From the NCBI RefSeq assembly GCF_001423425.1, contig NZ_LMNX01000001.1:206970-270969 (forward strand): a stretch of 64,000 nt of DNA. The letters are read 5' to 3'. A program made the position numbers and the translations under genes. Numbering within the stretch: the stretch's first letter is position 1; every line of letters begins with the position of its first letter. Of the stretch, positions 47,627 through 56,443 are shown in pieces. This DNA is from Rhizobium sp. Leaf306 (lineage in GTDB: Bacteria > Pseudomonadota > Alphaproteobacteria > Rhizobiales > Rhizobiaceae). Under the pieces are notes generated by a model that worked only from the letters and a program-made list of their open reading frames with translations, made no database searches and was not told where the DNA came from.

Positions 47627-48259
47627 CTAGCTTCTCTGCAGCGCGAGATGCGCGCCGAGACCGACCAGGATGGTCCCGCCTGCCCGCTGGGCAAGCTTCT
47701 GCGCCGTGCTCGATCGGTTGAGCCGTGCCATCACCAGGCCGGCAAGGGCAACAGCGAAAACATCGGCGATCGTGAAGATGATGCTGACGGCCAATCCCAG
47801 AACCACGAATTGAAGCCAGACCGGAAAGCTGGCCGCGCTGTCGATGAACTGCGGCAGGAAGGCCAGGAAGAAGATCGCGGTCTTCGGGTTGAGAACCTCG
47901 ACGACGATGCTTTCGGCAAACGCCTTTCGGGCAGATCTCGGCGTCTCCGCCTGCAGATCGCCTGAACCCGCAGCCTTCGCGCGAAACAGGGAAATGCCAA
48001 GCCAGATCAGGTAGATCGCGCCTGCAAGCTTCACCAGCGCATAAACTACTGGGACGGCGTGAAAGAGAACCGAGAGCCCGGTAGCTGCCGCAACGATATG
48101 CGCGTAGGATCCGAGATGGACGCCGAGCACGGCCATCATGCCCGCCTTGCGGCCGGCAGCGATCGTGCGGGCCGCTACGTAAAGCATCGCGGGTCCCGGA
48201 ATGAAGGCGAAGATGGACGTCGTCACGAGGAAGGCGAACAGGATATTCCAGTCTGGCAT
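47627..48259 (-). CDS. LysE/RhtB family amino acid exporter
   Basis: A 210-residue membrane protein with six hydrophobic helices and the family motifs FIPGPAMLYV near residue 20 and NPKTAIFFLAFLPQFI in the middle. Members export amino acids such as homoserine, threonine or leucine; the substrate cannot be told here. It lies downstream of the LOG-family gene on the same strand with a 41-base gap. Confidence 0.88.
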   Translation of the reverse strand: MPDWNILFAFLVTTSIFAFIPGPAMLYVAARTIAAGRKAGMMAVLGVHLGSYAHIVAAATGLSVLFHAVPVVYALVKLAGAIYLIWLGISLFRAKAAGSGDLQAETPRSARKAFAESIVVEVLNPKTAIFFLAFLPQFIDSAASFPVWLQFVVLGLAVSIIFTIADVFAVALAGLVMARLNRSSTAQKLAQRAGGTILVGLGAHLALQRS

Positions 48260-48300
48260 GCGGTGCTCCTGCTCCCTACCCGTGGCGAAAGCCTGAAACC

Positions 48301-48906
48301 CTAGAGTTTCGAAATGACGGCGGCTTCGCCCTTTGACGCGGCCTGCTGTTCGTCGCGGTCGAGAATGGCCGGCACGATGTCATCGACTTCGGCGATGACC
48401 AGCGGCTGTACCAGATGCGCCCGGTGGATGAAGCCTTCCTCGCGCATGTGGGTGACGAGCGACAGCATCGGATCCCAGAAGCCGCCGATATTGGCAAACA
48501 CCATCGGCTTCTCATGACGGCCGAGCTGGCCCCAGGTCATGATCTCGACGATCTCTTCCAGAGTGCCGATGCCGCCCGGCAGGGTGACGAAGGCATCGGA
48601 GCGTTCGAACATCTTGTGCTTGCGCTCATGCATGTCCTTGGTGACGATCAGTTCATCAAGCTGGCCGAGCGAATGGCGGGTTGCCTCCATATCGACAAGA
48701 AAGTCCGGGATGATGCCGGTGACCTTGCCGCCATGCGCCAGAACACCTGCGGCAACCGCACCCATGATGCCCTTGGTGCCGCCGCCATAGACCAGCCTGA
48801 GATCATGGGCTGCAATGGATTTTCCGAGCGCGCGGCCGGCCTGGATATAGGCGGGATCGCGTCCCGGCTGGGAGCCGCAGTAAACGCAGATGGATTGTAT
48901 TGGCAC
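48301..48906 (-). CDS. LOG family protein (TIGR00730)
   Basis: A 201-residue Rossmann-fold protein with GGGTKGIMG and the PGGIGTLEE motif of LOG enzymes, which hydrolyse nucleoside 5'-monophosphates and can release cytokinin bases. In plant-associated bacteria this can make active cytokinin, but most homologues are general housekeeping enzymes. The GTG start at 48906 is supported by GGAG six bases upstream; the longer frame adds a non-conserved N-terminus. Confidence 0.9.
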   Translation of the reverse strand: MPIQSICVYCGSQPGRDPAYIQAGRALGKSIAAHDLRLVYGGGTKGIMGAVAAGVLAHGGKVTGIIPDFLVDMEATRHSLGQLDELIVTKDMHERKHKMFERSDAFVTLPGGIGTLEEIVEIMTWGQLGRHEKPMVFANIGGFWDPMLSLVTHMREEGFIHRAHLVQPLVIAEVDDIVPAILDRDEQQAASKGEAAVISKL

Positions 48907-49077
48907 AGTTTTCTCCGTCAGGCACTTCAAAGAGTTGGCACGCGACGCACCAACCATGAGATTTGGCTGGAAATACTGCGCAGAGCAAGGCTGAAACACT
49001 GGAAAAGCTTGTTATGACTAGAGGAAACGGATAATCCGGAAAGACGATGGGGGGTCCATCGGGAAAAGGCTTTGCTC

Positions 49078-50985
49078 ATGAAAAACCGCGCCGGTTGGCT
49101 CGCTCTGGTCGTACTCGCCATCGCATCGCTGCTGATGGTCTTTTTCGTGCTGCCGCGGATCAATCATGATTCCAAACCGCTCGGCGATGCGATCAACGCT
49201 GCCGGCGATGCGGTCAAGGACGCGGTCGAGAGCACCAAGCAGGCGGTGAAGCCGACAGACGCACCGAATTCCCCGGACGCGCCGAAGCCGCAGGAGCAGG
49301 CATCTGTGCCCGCGACGACGCCGGCCGCTCCCGTATCTCCCCCGGCAACCCCTTCCGCTCCGGCAGCGCCCTCCGCTCCGGCCGCACCCGCAGTAACAGC
49401 TGCACCGAGCGCGGAAAGCCCGGTCACCGCCCAGCCGAACGCTGCCCAGACGCCAGCCAAGCCCGCCTTTGACGTGCTGCGCGTCGAGCCCGACGGTTCG
49501 GCCGTGATTGCCGGCCGCGCGCTGCCCAATTCGACACTCGAAATCTCCAGTGGCAACTCGGTCGTCGCCAAGATCGACGTCGGCCCGAGCGGCGATTTTG
49601 CAGCCGTTCTCGACAAGCCTTTGCCGCCGGGCGATCACCAGCTGGTTCTCAAAGCCACCGGCAAGGACGGCAAGACGGTCGTCTCGGACGAGACCGCGAC
49701 GGTCTCCGTACCCAGCGATCCGAAGACCGGCAAGCTGCTTGCCATGGTGACGACGCCGGGCAAAGCGAGCCGGGTCATCGCGACGCCGAACGCGTCTGCG
49801 CCTGCCGTACCAAATGCCGCGACATCACCGACACCCCCTGCCCCTGCCCCTGGCGCTGCGCCGTCCACTGCAGGCCAGACGGCTGCGGGTCAGTCTCAGA
49901 CGCCAGCCGTCACTCCGGCCTTGCCGCAGGCATCGTCGCAGATCGCATCCAGCGCGCCAAACGTCTCTGCTCCGTCCTCGACCGCGGCTCCCGACGCGAC
50001 GCCTGCTCCGGTTGGAACACCGGATTTGCAGATCACCGCCGTCGAGCTTGAAGGCTCGAAAATCTTTATCGCCGGCATCGCCCGCTCGGGTGTCACGGTG
50101 CGCGGTCTTGTCGACGGCGAGCCCGTCGGCCAGTCGCGCGCAGGCGGCAACGGCCATTTCGTCATCGAGGGCAACACGCAGCTTTCGGTCGGTGATCACC
50201 GGATCAGCGTCGAGGCACTGAACGGTGCCGGCCAGCGCACCGTCATGGTCGAGGTTCCGTTCAACCGTCCGGCCGGCGAACAGGTGGCGGCAGTCGCAGC
50301 CCCCGCAGTTTCAAGCCCGATGTCGACGATCGATGGCGGCGCCTTCGAGAAGCTTCGCAACGAAGTGGTACGCGCCTTCAACCTGCTGCAGAACCTCTAC
50401 GCCGACGGCAAGGTGCCGAGCGGCGAACAGATGGCGGCGGCACGTTCGTCTACATCAATCACGCTCAAGTCTTTGACCGAATACCGCCTGCCGGCCGACG
50501 CTTCCGTTTCCGCCCGCTCCGTTGCCGACAATGCCGCCAAGGATGCAGCGTCAGCACTTGCCGCACTCGACAAGGTTCCAAACGACGTTGCCGCCGTTGG
50601 CGCAGCCCTCAAGGACCTCGGCGCCTTGATCGCCCGCGCCGTCGGGCCCGCCATGGCACGGCAGATGGATGGTGGCAACGAACAGGAGATGGCCGGCACG
50701 CCGGCGGCTCCCGCCACAGGCGTTGACGGCACAAAGACGTTCCAGCAGGCACCACTGACGCAAAGCGAACGCAACTCGGTGATCATCCGACGTGGCGATA
50801 CGCTGTGGCAGATTTCGCGCCGGATGTATGGCCAGGGCGTGCGCTACACGACGATCTACCTCGCCAACGAGGATCAGATCCGCAACCCCGACATCATCCA
50901 GCCCGGCCAGATCTTCGGCGTACCGGAGGAGTTCCGGCCGGATTCGGAAGAGCTGCACCGCGAACGGATCCAGCATCGCAAATAA
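49078..50985 (+). CDS. LysM-domain envelope protein
   Basis: A 635-residue protein with an N-terminal membrane helix (about 7-27), a long Ala/Pro/Thr-rich low-complexity region (about 60-130 and 240-320), two Ig-like beta regions (about 135-220 and 320-395) and a C-terminal LysM domain (about 566-620, RRGDTLWQISRRMYG). LysM binds glycan chains of peptidoglycan. It probably spans the periplasm and contacts the wall. The start is the ATG at 49078 rather than a TTG two codons earlier. Confidence 0.85.
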   Translation: MKNRAGWLALVVLAIASLLMVFFVLPRINHDSKPLGDAINAAGDAVKDAVESTKQAVKPTDAPNSPDAPKPQEQASVPATTPAAPVSPPATPSAPAAPSAPAAPAVTAAPSAESPVTAQPNAAQTPAKPAFDVLRVEPDGSAVIAGRALPNSTLEISSGNSVVAKIDVGPSGDFAAVLDKPLPPGDHQLVLKATGKDGKTVVSDETATVSVPSDPKTGKLLAMVTTPGKASRVIATPNASAPAVPNAATSPTPPAPAPGAAPSTAGQTAAGQSQTPAVTPALPQASSQIASSAPNVSAPSSTAAPDATPAPVGTPDLQITAVELEGSKIFIAGIARSGVTVRGLVDGEPVGQSRAGGNGHFVIEGNTQLSVGDHRISVEALNGAGQRTVMVEVPFNRPAGEQVAAVAAPAVSSPMSTIDGGAFEKLRNEVVRAFNLLQNLYADGKVPSGEQMAAARSSTSITLKSLTEYRLPADASVSARSVADNAAKDAASALAALDKVPNDVAAVGAALKDLGALIARAVGPAMARQMDGGNEQEMAGTPAAPATGVDGTKTFQQAPLTQSERNSVIIRRGDTLWQISRRMYGQGVRYTTIYLANEDQIRNPDIIQPGQIFGVPEEFRPDSEELHRERIQHRK

Positions 50986-51145
50986 TGACGCGGCTCCAAG
51001 GCATCTGAAAAACGACTTAAAGCCGCAGGGCCAATGCTTCGGGTTCCCCAATCTCCACATTCCTGTGCTCGTCACGGGAAGGCGGGAGGTTGAGCCTCAC
51101 GTCGCGGCGGCGGCTATCGGTGCAACACTCTGCAGAAAAACAGAC

Positions 51146-51370
51146 TTACGACCGATCGCCGATCATCAGTTGCGACGGCGTGACTGCCAGTGAATGGGCG
51201 GCAACGTGCAGTGAAAGACTGTTGCGCTCGACAAGTGCTGTGACCGTTTCCAGTATATTCAGATGCGGTACATGCTTGACCACCGTATAGGCAGTGAAAG
51301 CCGCGCCGGCCGAGGCTCCCCACAGAAGAGTGCTCAGGGCAGTCGCAACGGCAATCGTCTTGAAGCGCAT
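51146..51370 (-). CDS. Small secreted protein, function unknown
   Basis: A 74-residue protein with GGGAGG six bases before the ATG and a signal peptide (MRFKTIAVATALSTLLWGAS, cut near AGA). The mature part of about 50 residues has no cysteine and contains HVPHLNILETVTALVERNS. I recognise no family. It is divergent from the Atm1-type gene. A one-helix membrane protein is the alternative reading. Confidence 0.6.
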   Translation of the reverse strand: MRFKTIAVATALSTLLWGASAGAAFTAYTVVKHVPHLNILETVTALVERNSLSLHVAAHSLAVTPSQLMIGDRS

Positions 51371-51570
51371 GATATTCCTCCCAATGCGAGCTTCCCTCGA
51401 ATAGCCAGACCTCCTCCGCCTCGCAATTCGGACTTATACACTCCGTAGTCATACCTACTTTCGACCGATGAGGCCAGATGAGGTTTCATGCGAGTTTCAT
51501 TTGCAACATGGCCCTGCGCAGCCTATTTGCCGGGAAGGCGTTTCTTCGCCCTCAGATTCAGGTAAAATCC

Positions 51571-53472
51571 ATGGCAGCAAAAAAGAAGACCGTATCTGCG
51601 GATAGCGGCAATCCCTTCAGCACACTCGTCAACCTGTGGCCCTATATGTGGCCGGTCGGACGCGCGGATCTGAAAGCGCGCGTCATCTGGGCGACGGTGT
51701 TTCTGCTGCTGGCAAAGCTGGTGCTGATCTCTGTCCCCTATTTCTTCAAGTGGGCGACGGATGCGCTAAACGGCAAGCTCGACATGGCGGGCATCCTGCC
51801 GGTCTTTCTGCTGGGCGCCGTCGTGCTGGTCGTCGCCTACAACTTTACCCGCATCCTGCAGGTGGGTCTGAACCAGCTGCGTGACGCGCTGTTTGCCTCG
51901 GTCGGCCAGCACGCGGTGCGCCAGCTTGCCTACAAGACCTTCGTGCACATGCATCAGCTTTCGCTGCGCTTCCATCTCGAACGCAAGACCGGCGGCCTGT
52001 CGCGCATTATCGAACGCGGCACGAAGGGCATCGAAACGATCGTTCGTTTCACCATCCTCAATTCGGTGCCGACGGTGATCGAATTCCTGCTGACGGCGAT
52101 CATATTCTGGGCCGCCTACGGGTTCGCCTACCTCGCCGTCACGGCTGTTACGGTTGCCGCCTATATCTGGTTCACGATCAAGGCCAGCGACTGGCGCATC
52201 TCCATCCGCCGGACGATGAACGACAACGATACCGAGGCGAACACAAAAGCCATCGATTCGCTTCTGAACTTCGAGACGGTGAAATATTTCGGCAACGAGG
52301 ACATGGAAGCAAAGCGCTTCGATTCCTCCATGGAGCGCTATGAAAAGGCGGCGACCGACGTCTGGACCTCGCTCGGATGGCTGAACTTCGGCCAGGGCGT
52401 GATCTTCGGGCTGGGACAGGCCGTGATCATGATCATGTCGGCGCTTGCAGTGCAGCGCGGCGACCAGACGATTGGCGATTTCGTGTTCGTCAACGCGCTG
52501 CTGATGCAGCTCGCGGTTCCGCTTAACTTCATCGGCTTCGTCTACCGCGAAATCCGCCAGGGGCTGACCGATATCGAGCAGATGTTCGACCTTCTGGAAG
52601 TCGAAGCAGAAGTCGTGGACCGGCCGGACGCGAAGGATCTTGTCATCGGACAGGGACCTGAAAAAGGCGCCATCGCCTTTCGCGACGTGCAGTTCTCCTA
52701 TGATCCGGCACGACCGATCCTTAAAGGCATCTCCTTCGACGTGCCAGCTGGAAAGACGGTGGCGATCGTCGGCCCTTCGGGTGCTGGCAAATCCACCATT
52801 TCGCGCCTGCTCTATCGCTTCTACGATATCCAGAGCGGATCGATCACCATCGACGGCCAGGATGTGCGCAACGTGACGCAGAAGTCGCTTCGCTCGGCCA
52901 TCGGCATGGTGCCGCAGGATACGGTCCTGTTCAACGACACGGTCGTCTACAACATCCGCTACGGCCGGCCGGGTGCCTCGGATACCGAAGTCCAGGCGGC
53001 GGCCGAGATCGCTCAGATCGACCGGTTCATCAAGGCTCTGCCGGATGGTTATGAGACAAAGGTCGGCGAACGCGGGCTGAAACTCTCGGGCGGCGAAAAG
53101 CAGCGCGTGGCGATTGCCCGCACGGTTTTGAAGAGCCCGCCGATCCTCATTCTCGACGAGGCGACCTCGGCGCTCGATACGACGACCGAGCACGAGATCC
53201 AGTCCGCACTCGATCTCGTTTCGAAGAACCGGACGACGCTTGTCATCGCCCACCGCCTCTCGACGGTTATCAATGCCGACGAGATCATCGTTCTGCGCGA
53301 CGGCCAGATTGCCGAGCGCGGCACCCATTCGGGGCTGCTGCAGCAGGAAGGCCTCTACGCCTCGATGTGGAACCGTCAGCGCGAGGCGACGGAAGCGGAA
53401 GAGCAGTTGAAGAAGGTGCGCGAAAACGACGATCTCGGCATCGTCCGTCGCGGCGCACCTGCTGCTGAGTAA
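51571..53472 (+). CDS. Atm1-type ABC exporter
   Basis: A 633-residue half-transporter: a membrane domain with six helices (about 35-340) and an ATPase domain with Walker A GPSGAGKS (401-408), signature LSGGE (505-509) and LILDEATSAL. NFETVKYFGNEDMEAKRF in the coupling region is the hallmark of the ATM1/ABCB7 group, which exports glutathione-bound metals or persulfides. A role in heavy-metal or Fe-S related export is therefore likely. The start at 51571 (MAAKKKTV) is preferred; in-frame starts at 51478 and 51508 are possible. Confidence 0.88.
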   Translation: MAAKKKTVSADSGNPFSTLVNLWPYMWPVGRADLKARVIWATVFLLLAKLVLISVPYFFKWATDALNGKLDMAGILPVFLLGAVVLVVAYNFTRILQVGLNQLRDALFASVGQHAVRQLAYKTFVHMHQLSLRFHLERKTGGLSRIIERGTKGIETIVRFTILNSVPTVIEFLLTAIIFWAAYGFAYLAVTAVTVAAYIWFTIKASDWRISIRRTMNDNDTEANTKAIDSLLNFETVKYFGNEDMEAKRFDSSMERYEKAATDVWTSLGWLNFGQGVIFGLGQAVIMIMSALAVQRGDQTIGDFVFVNALLMQLAVPLNFIGFVYREIRQGLTDIEQMFDLLEVEAEVVDRPDAKDLVIGQGPEKGAIAFRDVQFSYDPARPILKGISFDVPAGKTVAIVGPSGAGKSTISRLLYRFYDIQSGSITIDGQDVRNVTQKSLRSAIGMVPQDTVLFNDTVVYNIRYGRPGASDTEVQAAAEIAQIDRFIKALPDGYETKVGERGLKLSGGEKQRVAIARTVLKSPPILILDEATSALDTTTEHEIQSALDLVSKNRTTLVIAHRLSTVINADEIIVLRDGQIAERGTHSGLLQQEGLYASMWNRQREATEAEEQLKKVRENDDLGIVRRGAPAAE

Positions 53473-53498
53473 CGGCAGCAGAATAACAGGAGAACAGC

Positions 53499-53639
53499 AT
53501 GAGACGATATACGAACAGGCGGATGCTGGTACTCGGCGGTATCGCCATCATCTATATGCTGGTGCTGGTCTTCTACGGCTCGCCTCTGCTCGCCTTCTCG
53601 ACCTGGATGGGCTGGGTAGACCCTGAGGCGGTTCGCTGA
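53499..53639 (+). CDS. 46-residue membrane protein after the Atm1-type gene
   Basis: ATG at 53499 with AGGAG seven bases upstream encodes MRRYTNRRMLVLGGIAIIYM and continues hydrophobic (LVLVFYG), ending WVDPEAVR. It has a basic N-terminus and one membrane helix. It starts 26 bases after the exporter stop, so it is probably co-transcribed and may be an accessory subunit. No family is recognised. Confidence 0.6.
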   Translation: MRRYTNRRMLVLGGIAIIYMLVLVFYGSPLLAFSTWMGWVDPEAVR

Positions 53640-53884
53640 GGCGAAGATTTCTGTGGCAATGCACCGCGTCTGCGAGTGTCAGAAGACGAGGATGGGCCTT
53701 TGGGAAACTGACGCGTCAGGGATAAACCGCGTTAAAGCAGAGGTCGCTGAGCGCTTCAAACGGTGTATTCCGTCAATTATACCGGGAAGTTGTATGACGT
53801 CACGGGCGCATCGACGGAACCGGATTGCCGCAAATAGGGTTTTTCTATAGGCAGGCAGCACAGACCATTGAGGAGAACCAAGGG
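53640..53884 (+). promoter_or_regulatory. Leader region of psd
   Basis: A 245-base gap before psd. It holds the perfect palindrome CTGACGCGTCAG (53708-53719) and, closer to the gene, an A/T-rich stretch around 53830-53850 (ATAGGGTTTTTCTATAGG) that may include the promoter. No gene is supported in it. Confidence 0.3.
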
Positions 53885-54586
53885 TTGATCAATCTTTTCG
53901 ACACCATCCGCAACACGCTCGTGCCGATCCACAAGGAAGGCTACGTTTTCGTCGTCATCTTTTTCGTCGTCTCGCTGATCCTCGGCTACTTCGCCGAGCC
54001 GCTGTTCTGGATCGGCCTGGTGCTGACGCTCTGGTGCGCCTACTTCTTCCGCGATCCGGAACGGGTCGTACCGCAGGATGACGATCTCGTCATCAGCCCT
54101 GCCGACGGCCGCGTCAGCCATGTTGCTCTGGTCGTGCCGCCGGCCGAACTGGATCTCGGCATCGAGCCGATGCTGCGCATCTCGGTCTTCATGAACGTGT
54201 TCGACTGCCACATCAACCGCGCCCCTGTTCGGGGCCAGGTGACACGCATCGAGTACCGCGAAGGGCAGTTCGTCAACGCGGAACTCGACAAGGCGTCCAG
54301 CGACAACGAGCGCAACGGGCTTGTCATCGACACCCCACACGGCCGCGTCGGCGTTGTACAGATCGCCGGTCTTGTGGCACGCCGCATCGTCTGCTGGGTC
54401 AAGCCAAACGAGCCGGTTAGCGCCGGTGAGCGCTTCGGCCTGATCCGCTTCGGTTCGCGCCTTGACGTCTTCGTTCCGGCCGGTGGCCAGGCGCGCGTCG
54501 TGGTTGGCCAGAGAGCGGTCGGCGGCGAAACCGTATTGGCCGAATTCGGCTCCACCAAGGGACCGACCATCGGCCGTCGTGCCTAA
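53885..54586 (+). CDS. psd: Phosphatidylserine decarboxylase
   Basis: A 233-residue membrane enzyme that converts phosphatidylserine to phosphatidylethanolamine. It closely follows the rhizobial short form: [17 protein letters not shown], two hydrophobic helices, [24 protein letters not shown] and RFGSRLDVF, where autocatalytic cleavage at Gly-Ser makes the pyruvoyl group. The TTG start at 53885 is supported by GAGGAG nine bases upstream; a longer frame from 53825 lacks family residues. pssA follows after 22 bases. Confidence 0.93.
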   Translation: MINLFDTIRNTLVPIHKEGYVFVVIFFVVSLILGYFAEPLFWIGLVLTLWCAYFFRDPERVVPQDDDLVISPADGRVSHVALVVPPAELDLGIEPMLRISVFMNVFDCHINRAPVRGQVTRIEYREGQFVNAELDKASSDNERNGLVIDTPHGRVGVVQIAGLVARRIVCWVKPNEPVSAGERFGLIRFGSRLDVFVPAGGQARVVVGQRAVGGETVLAEFGSTKGPTIGRRA

Positions 54587-54608
54587 CTAAACGCAAGGAG
54601 ATCATCTG

Positions 54609-55427
54609 ATGGAGACGCCCGTCTCGCCGCCGGAACAGAACCATACGACCGACGAGGCCCGTGGGCCGCGCCTGCGCGAGATCCCGGTCCGCCTGATGAT
54701 CCCCAACCTGATCACGGTGCTGGCGATCTGCGCCGGCCTCACCGGGATCAGACTTGCCTTCGAGGGACGGTTCGAGCTCGCTGTCGCGATGGTGCTGCTG
54801 GCAGCCTTCCTCGACGGGATCGATGGTCGGATCGCACGGCTTCTGAAGGCAACGTCGAAATTCGGCGTGCAGATGGATTCGCTCGCCGACATCATCAATT
54901 TCGGCGTTGCGCCCGTCCTCGTCTCCTATGCGTTTCTGCTGGACGGAGCGAAATCCTTTGGCTGGATAGCTGCACTTCTCTATGCGATCGCGGCTGGCCT
55001 GCGGCTTGCCCGGTTCAACGTGATGGAAGACCGCGGCATCAAGGCTCCCTGGCAGTCGGAGTTTTTTGTGGGCGTTCCGGCGCCCATGGGTGCGCTTCTG
55101 GTGCTTCTGCCGGTCTATCTCGGCTTTCTCGGCGTCGAACAGACGAAGTTCTTCGTGTATGCCAGCGTTCTCTACACGCTGTTGATCGGCTTCTTGTTGG
55201 TCTCGCGTCTGCCGGTCTGGTCGGGCAAGTCGGGCCGCATCCGCCGTGACTTGATGCTGCCGATCATGCTTGTGGCCGTTCTCTATGTCGGCCTCTTGAT
55301 GAGCTACACCTGGGAAATCCTAGCAATCACCGCGATTGCCTATCTCTGTGTTCTGCCGTTTTCTGCCCGTGCGTGGAAAAAGCGTTATGGCACGATCACC
55401 ATCGAGGACGAGCGCACGCACGTCTGA
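54609..55427 (+). CDS. pssA: CDP-diacylglycerol-serine O-phosphatidyltransferase
   Basis: A 272-residue integral membrane enzyme making phosphatidylserine from CDP-diacylglycerol and serine. The CDP-alcohol phosphotransferase motif begins at Asp69-Gly70 (DGIDGR) and ends with DSLAD (90-94). About eight hydrophobic helices follow. AAGGAGATC lies before the ATG. With psd it gives the complete route to phosphatidylethanolamine. Confidence 0.94.
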   Translation: METPVSPPEQNHTTDEARGPRLREIPVRLMIPNLITVLAICAGLTGIRLAFEGRFELAVAMVLLAAFLDGIDGRIARLLKATSKFGVQMDSLADIINFGVAPVLVSYAFLLDGAKSFGWIAALLYAIAAGLRLARFNVMEDRGIKAPWQSEFFVGVPAPMGALLVLLPVYLGFLGVEQTKFFVYASVLYTLLIGFLLVSRLPVWSGKSGRIRRDLMLPIMLVAVLYVGLLMSYTWEILAITAIAYLCVLPFSARAWKKRYGTITIEDERTHV

Positions 55428-55449
55428 TCGTCCTGCCCTTGCGACTGAT

Positions 55450-55481
55450 GCTGCGGCGCACACGAATTGTTGCGTCGCAGC
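55450..55481 (+). terminator. Stem-loop after pssA
   Basis: GCTGCGGCGCA (55450-55460) and TGCGTCGCAGC (55471-55481) form an 11-pair stem with one G-T pair and loop CACGAATTGT, 22 bases after the pssA stop. No T tract follows. Confidence 0.5.
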
Positions 55482-55616
55482 CCCAGCTTGCGGCAAGTTG
55501 GCGCGTCCATTCTTTCTCTATCGCATCGTCAAGCCGCAGCCATGATTCCGCCCGGATTGGCGGCGAAATGCGCCGGCCCGCCCTTGAGCGGAACAGAGAT
55601 TCGTGAGGAGACAGAC

Positions 55617-55754
55617 GTGAGCAGCGAAACCAACAAAACCAACATCGAGACCAAACCGGACCTCTCCAGCCACTACCGTCCGCTCGGCCTCAAAGCCGTT
55701 GCTGCTGCGGCGATGATGCTGAAGCGCAAGCCAGCGCTCAGCCCGGCTCGCTGA
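55617..55754 (+). CDS. 45-residue small protein (SHYRPLGLKAV type)
   Basis: A GTG at 55617 preceded by GAGGAG at six bases opens a 45-residue frame that includes DLSSHYRPLGLKAVAAAAMM. The hydrophilic first half and short hydrophobic helix are unlike chance translation, and from memory similar small proteins occur in other rhizobia. The function is unknown. It ends six bases before the convergent ArgO-like gene. Confidence 0.6.
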   Translation: MSSETNKTNIETKPDLSSHYRPLGLKAVAAAAMMLKRKPALSPAR

Positions 55755-55760
55755 TCCGTC

Positions 55761-56384
55761 TCAGGCGCCGCGCAGGAAGCTTATGAGAAGCCCGAGCGCG
55801 AGCAACCCCATGACAACGCCGATCAGGCCATCCAGCACCCGCCACGCGGCGGGTCTGGCAAATAGCGGCGCCAAATAGCGGGCGCCGTAGCCGAGGCCGA
55901 AGAACCAGGCGAAGGATGCGATCACCGCGCCCACGCCATAGGCTACCCTTTCCAGGCCTTGATAGGCCGCAGACAGGCTGCCGAGCAGCACGACCGTATC
56001 GAGATAGACATGCGGGTTTAGAAATGTGAAGGCGAGACAGGTCATCACCGCCGCCTTCAGTGCCATGCCCTCAGGCGCGCCGGCGACCATCGCACCGGGC
56101 TTTACCGCCCGCCGGAATGCCACGGCCGAATAGGTGGCGAGGAACAGCGCGCCGCCGAGCGTCACCACCGAGATCAGCAGAGGCGACTGCGACACGATCG
56201 TTCCAAGCCCGCCGACGCCCGCGGCAATCAGCAAGGCGTCGGATGCCGCACAGATCAGGCACAGCACGAAGACATGGCTGCGGATCAGCCCCTGGCGCAG
56301 GATAAACGCATTCTGAGCGCCGATCGCCACGATCAGCGAGCCGCCCAGCGCAAAGCCGGAAAAACCGGCGGATATCAGGTTCAT
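55761..56384 (-). CDS. LysE/ArgO family amino acid exporter
   Basis: A 207-residue six-helix exporter. The start MNLISAGFSGFALGGSLIVAIGAQNAFILRQG, split as GAQNAFILRQG, and FTFLNPHVYLDTVVL in the middle are characteristic of the LysE/ArgO branch that exports lysine or arginine. The regulator LysG/ArgP that usually neighbours it is not seen here. It is distinct from the RhtB-type gene at 47.6 kb. Confidence 0.88.
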   Translation of the reverse strand: MNLISAGFSGFALGGSLIVAIGAQNAFILRQGLIRSHVFVLCLICAASDALLIAAGVGGLGTIVSQSPLLISVVTLGGALFLATYSAVAFRRAVKPGAMVAGAPEGMALKAAVMTCLAFTFLNPHVYLDTVVLLGSLSAAYQGLERVAYGVGAVIASFAWFFGLGYGARYLAPLFARPAAWRVLDGLIGVVMGLLALGLLISFLRGA

Positions 56385-56443
56385 GGGGAAATCCGTTCAG
56401 GACGTGATTCGATGGCTGGATGGTGTGACGCGGTCGGAACGGA

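Noticed and set aside
49280..49410. DNA tandem repeat in the LysM gene
   Set aside because: The GC-rich CCGGC/GCCCC stretches reflect Ala/Pro codons and do not form a regular repeat unit.
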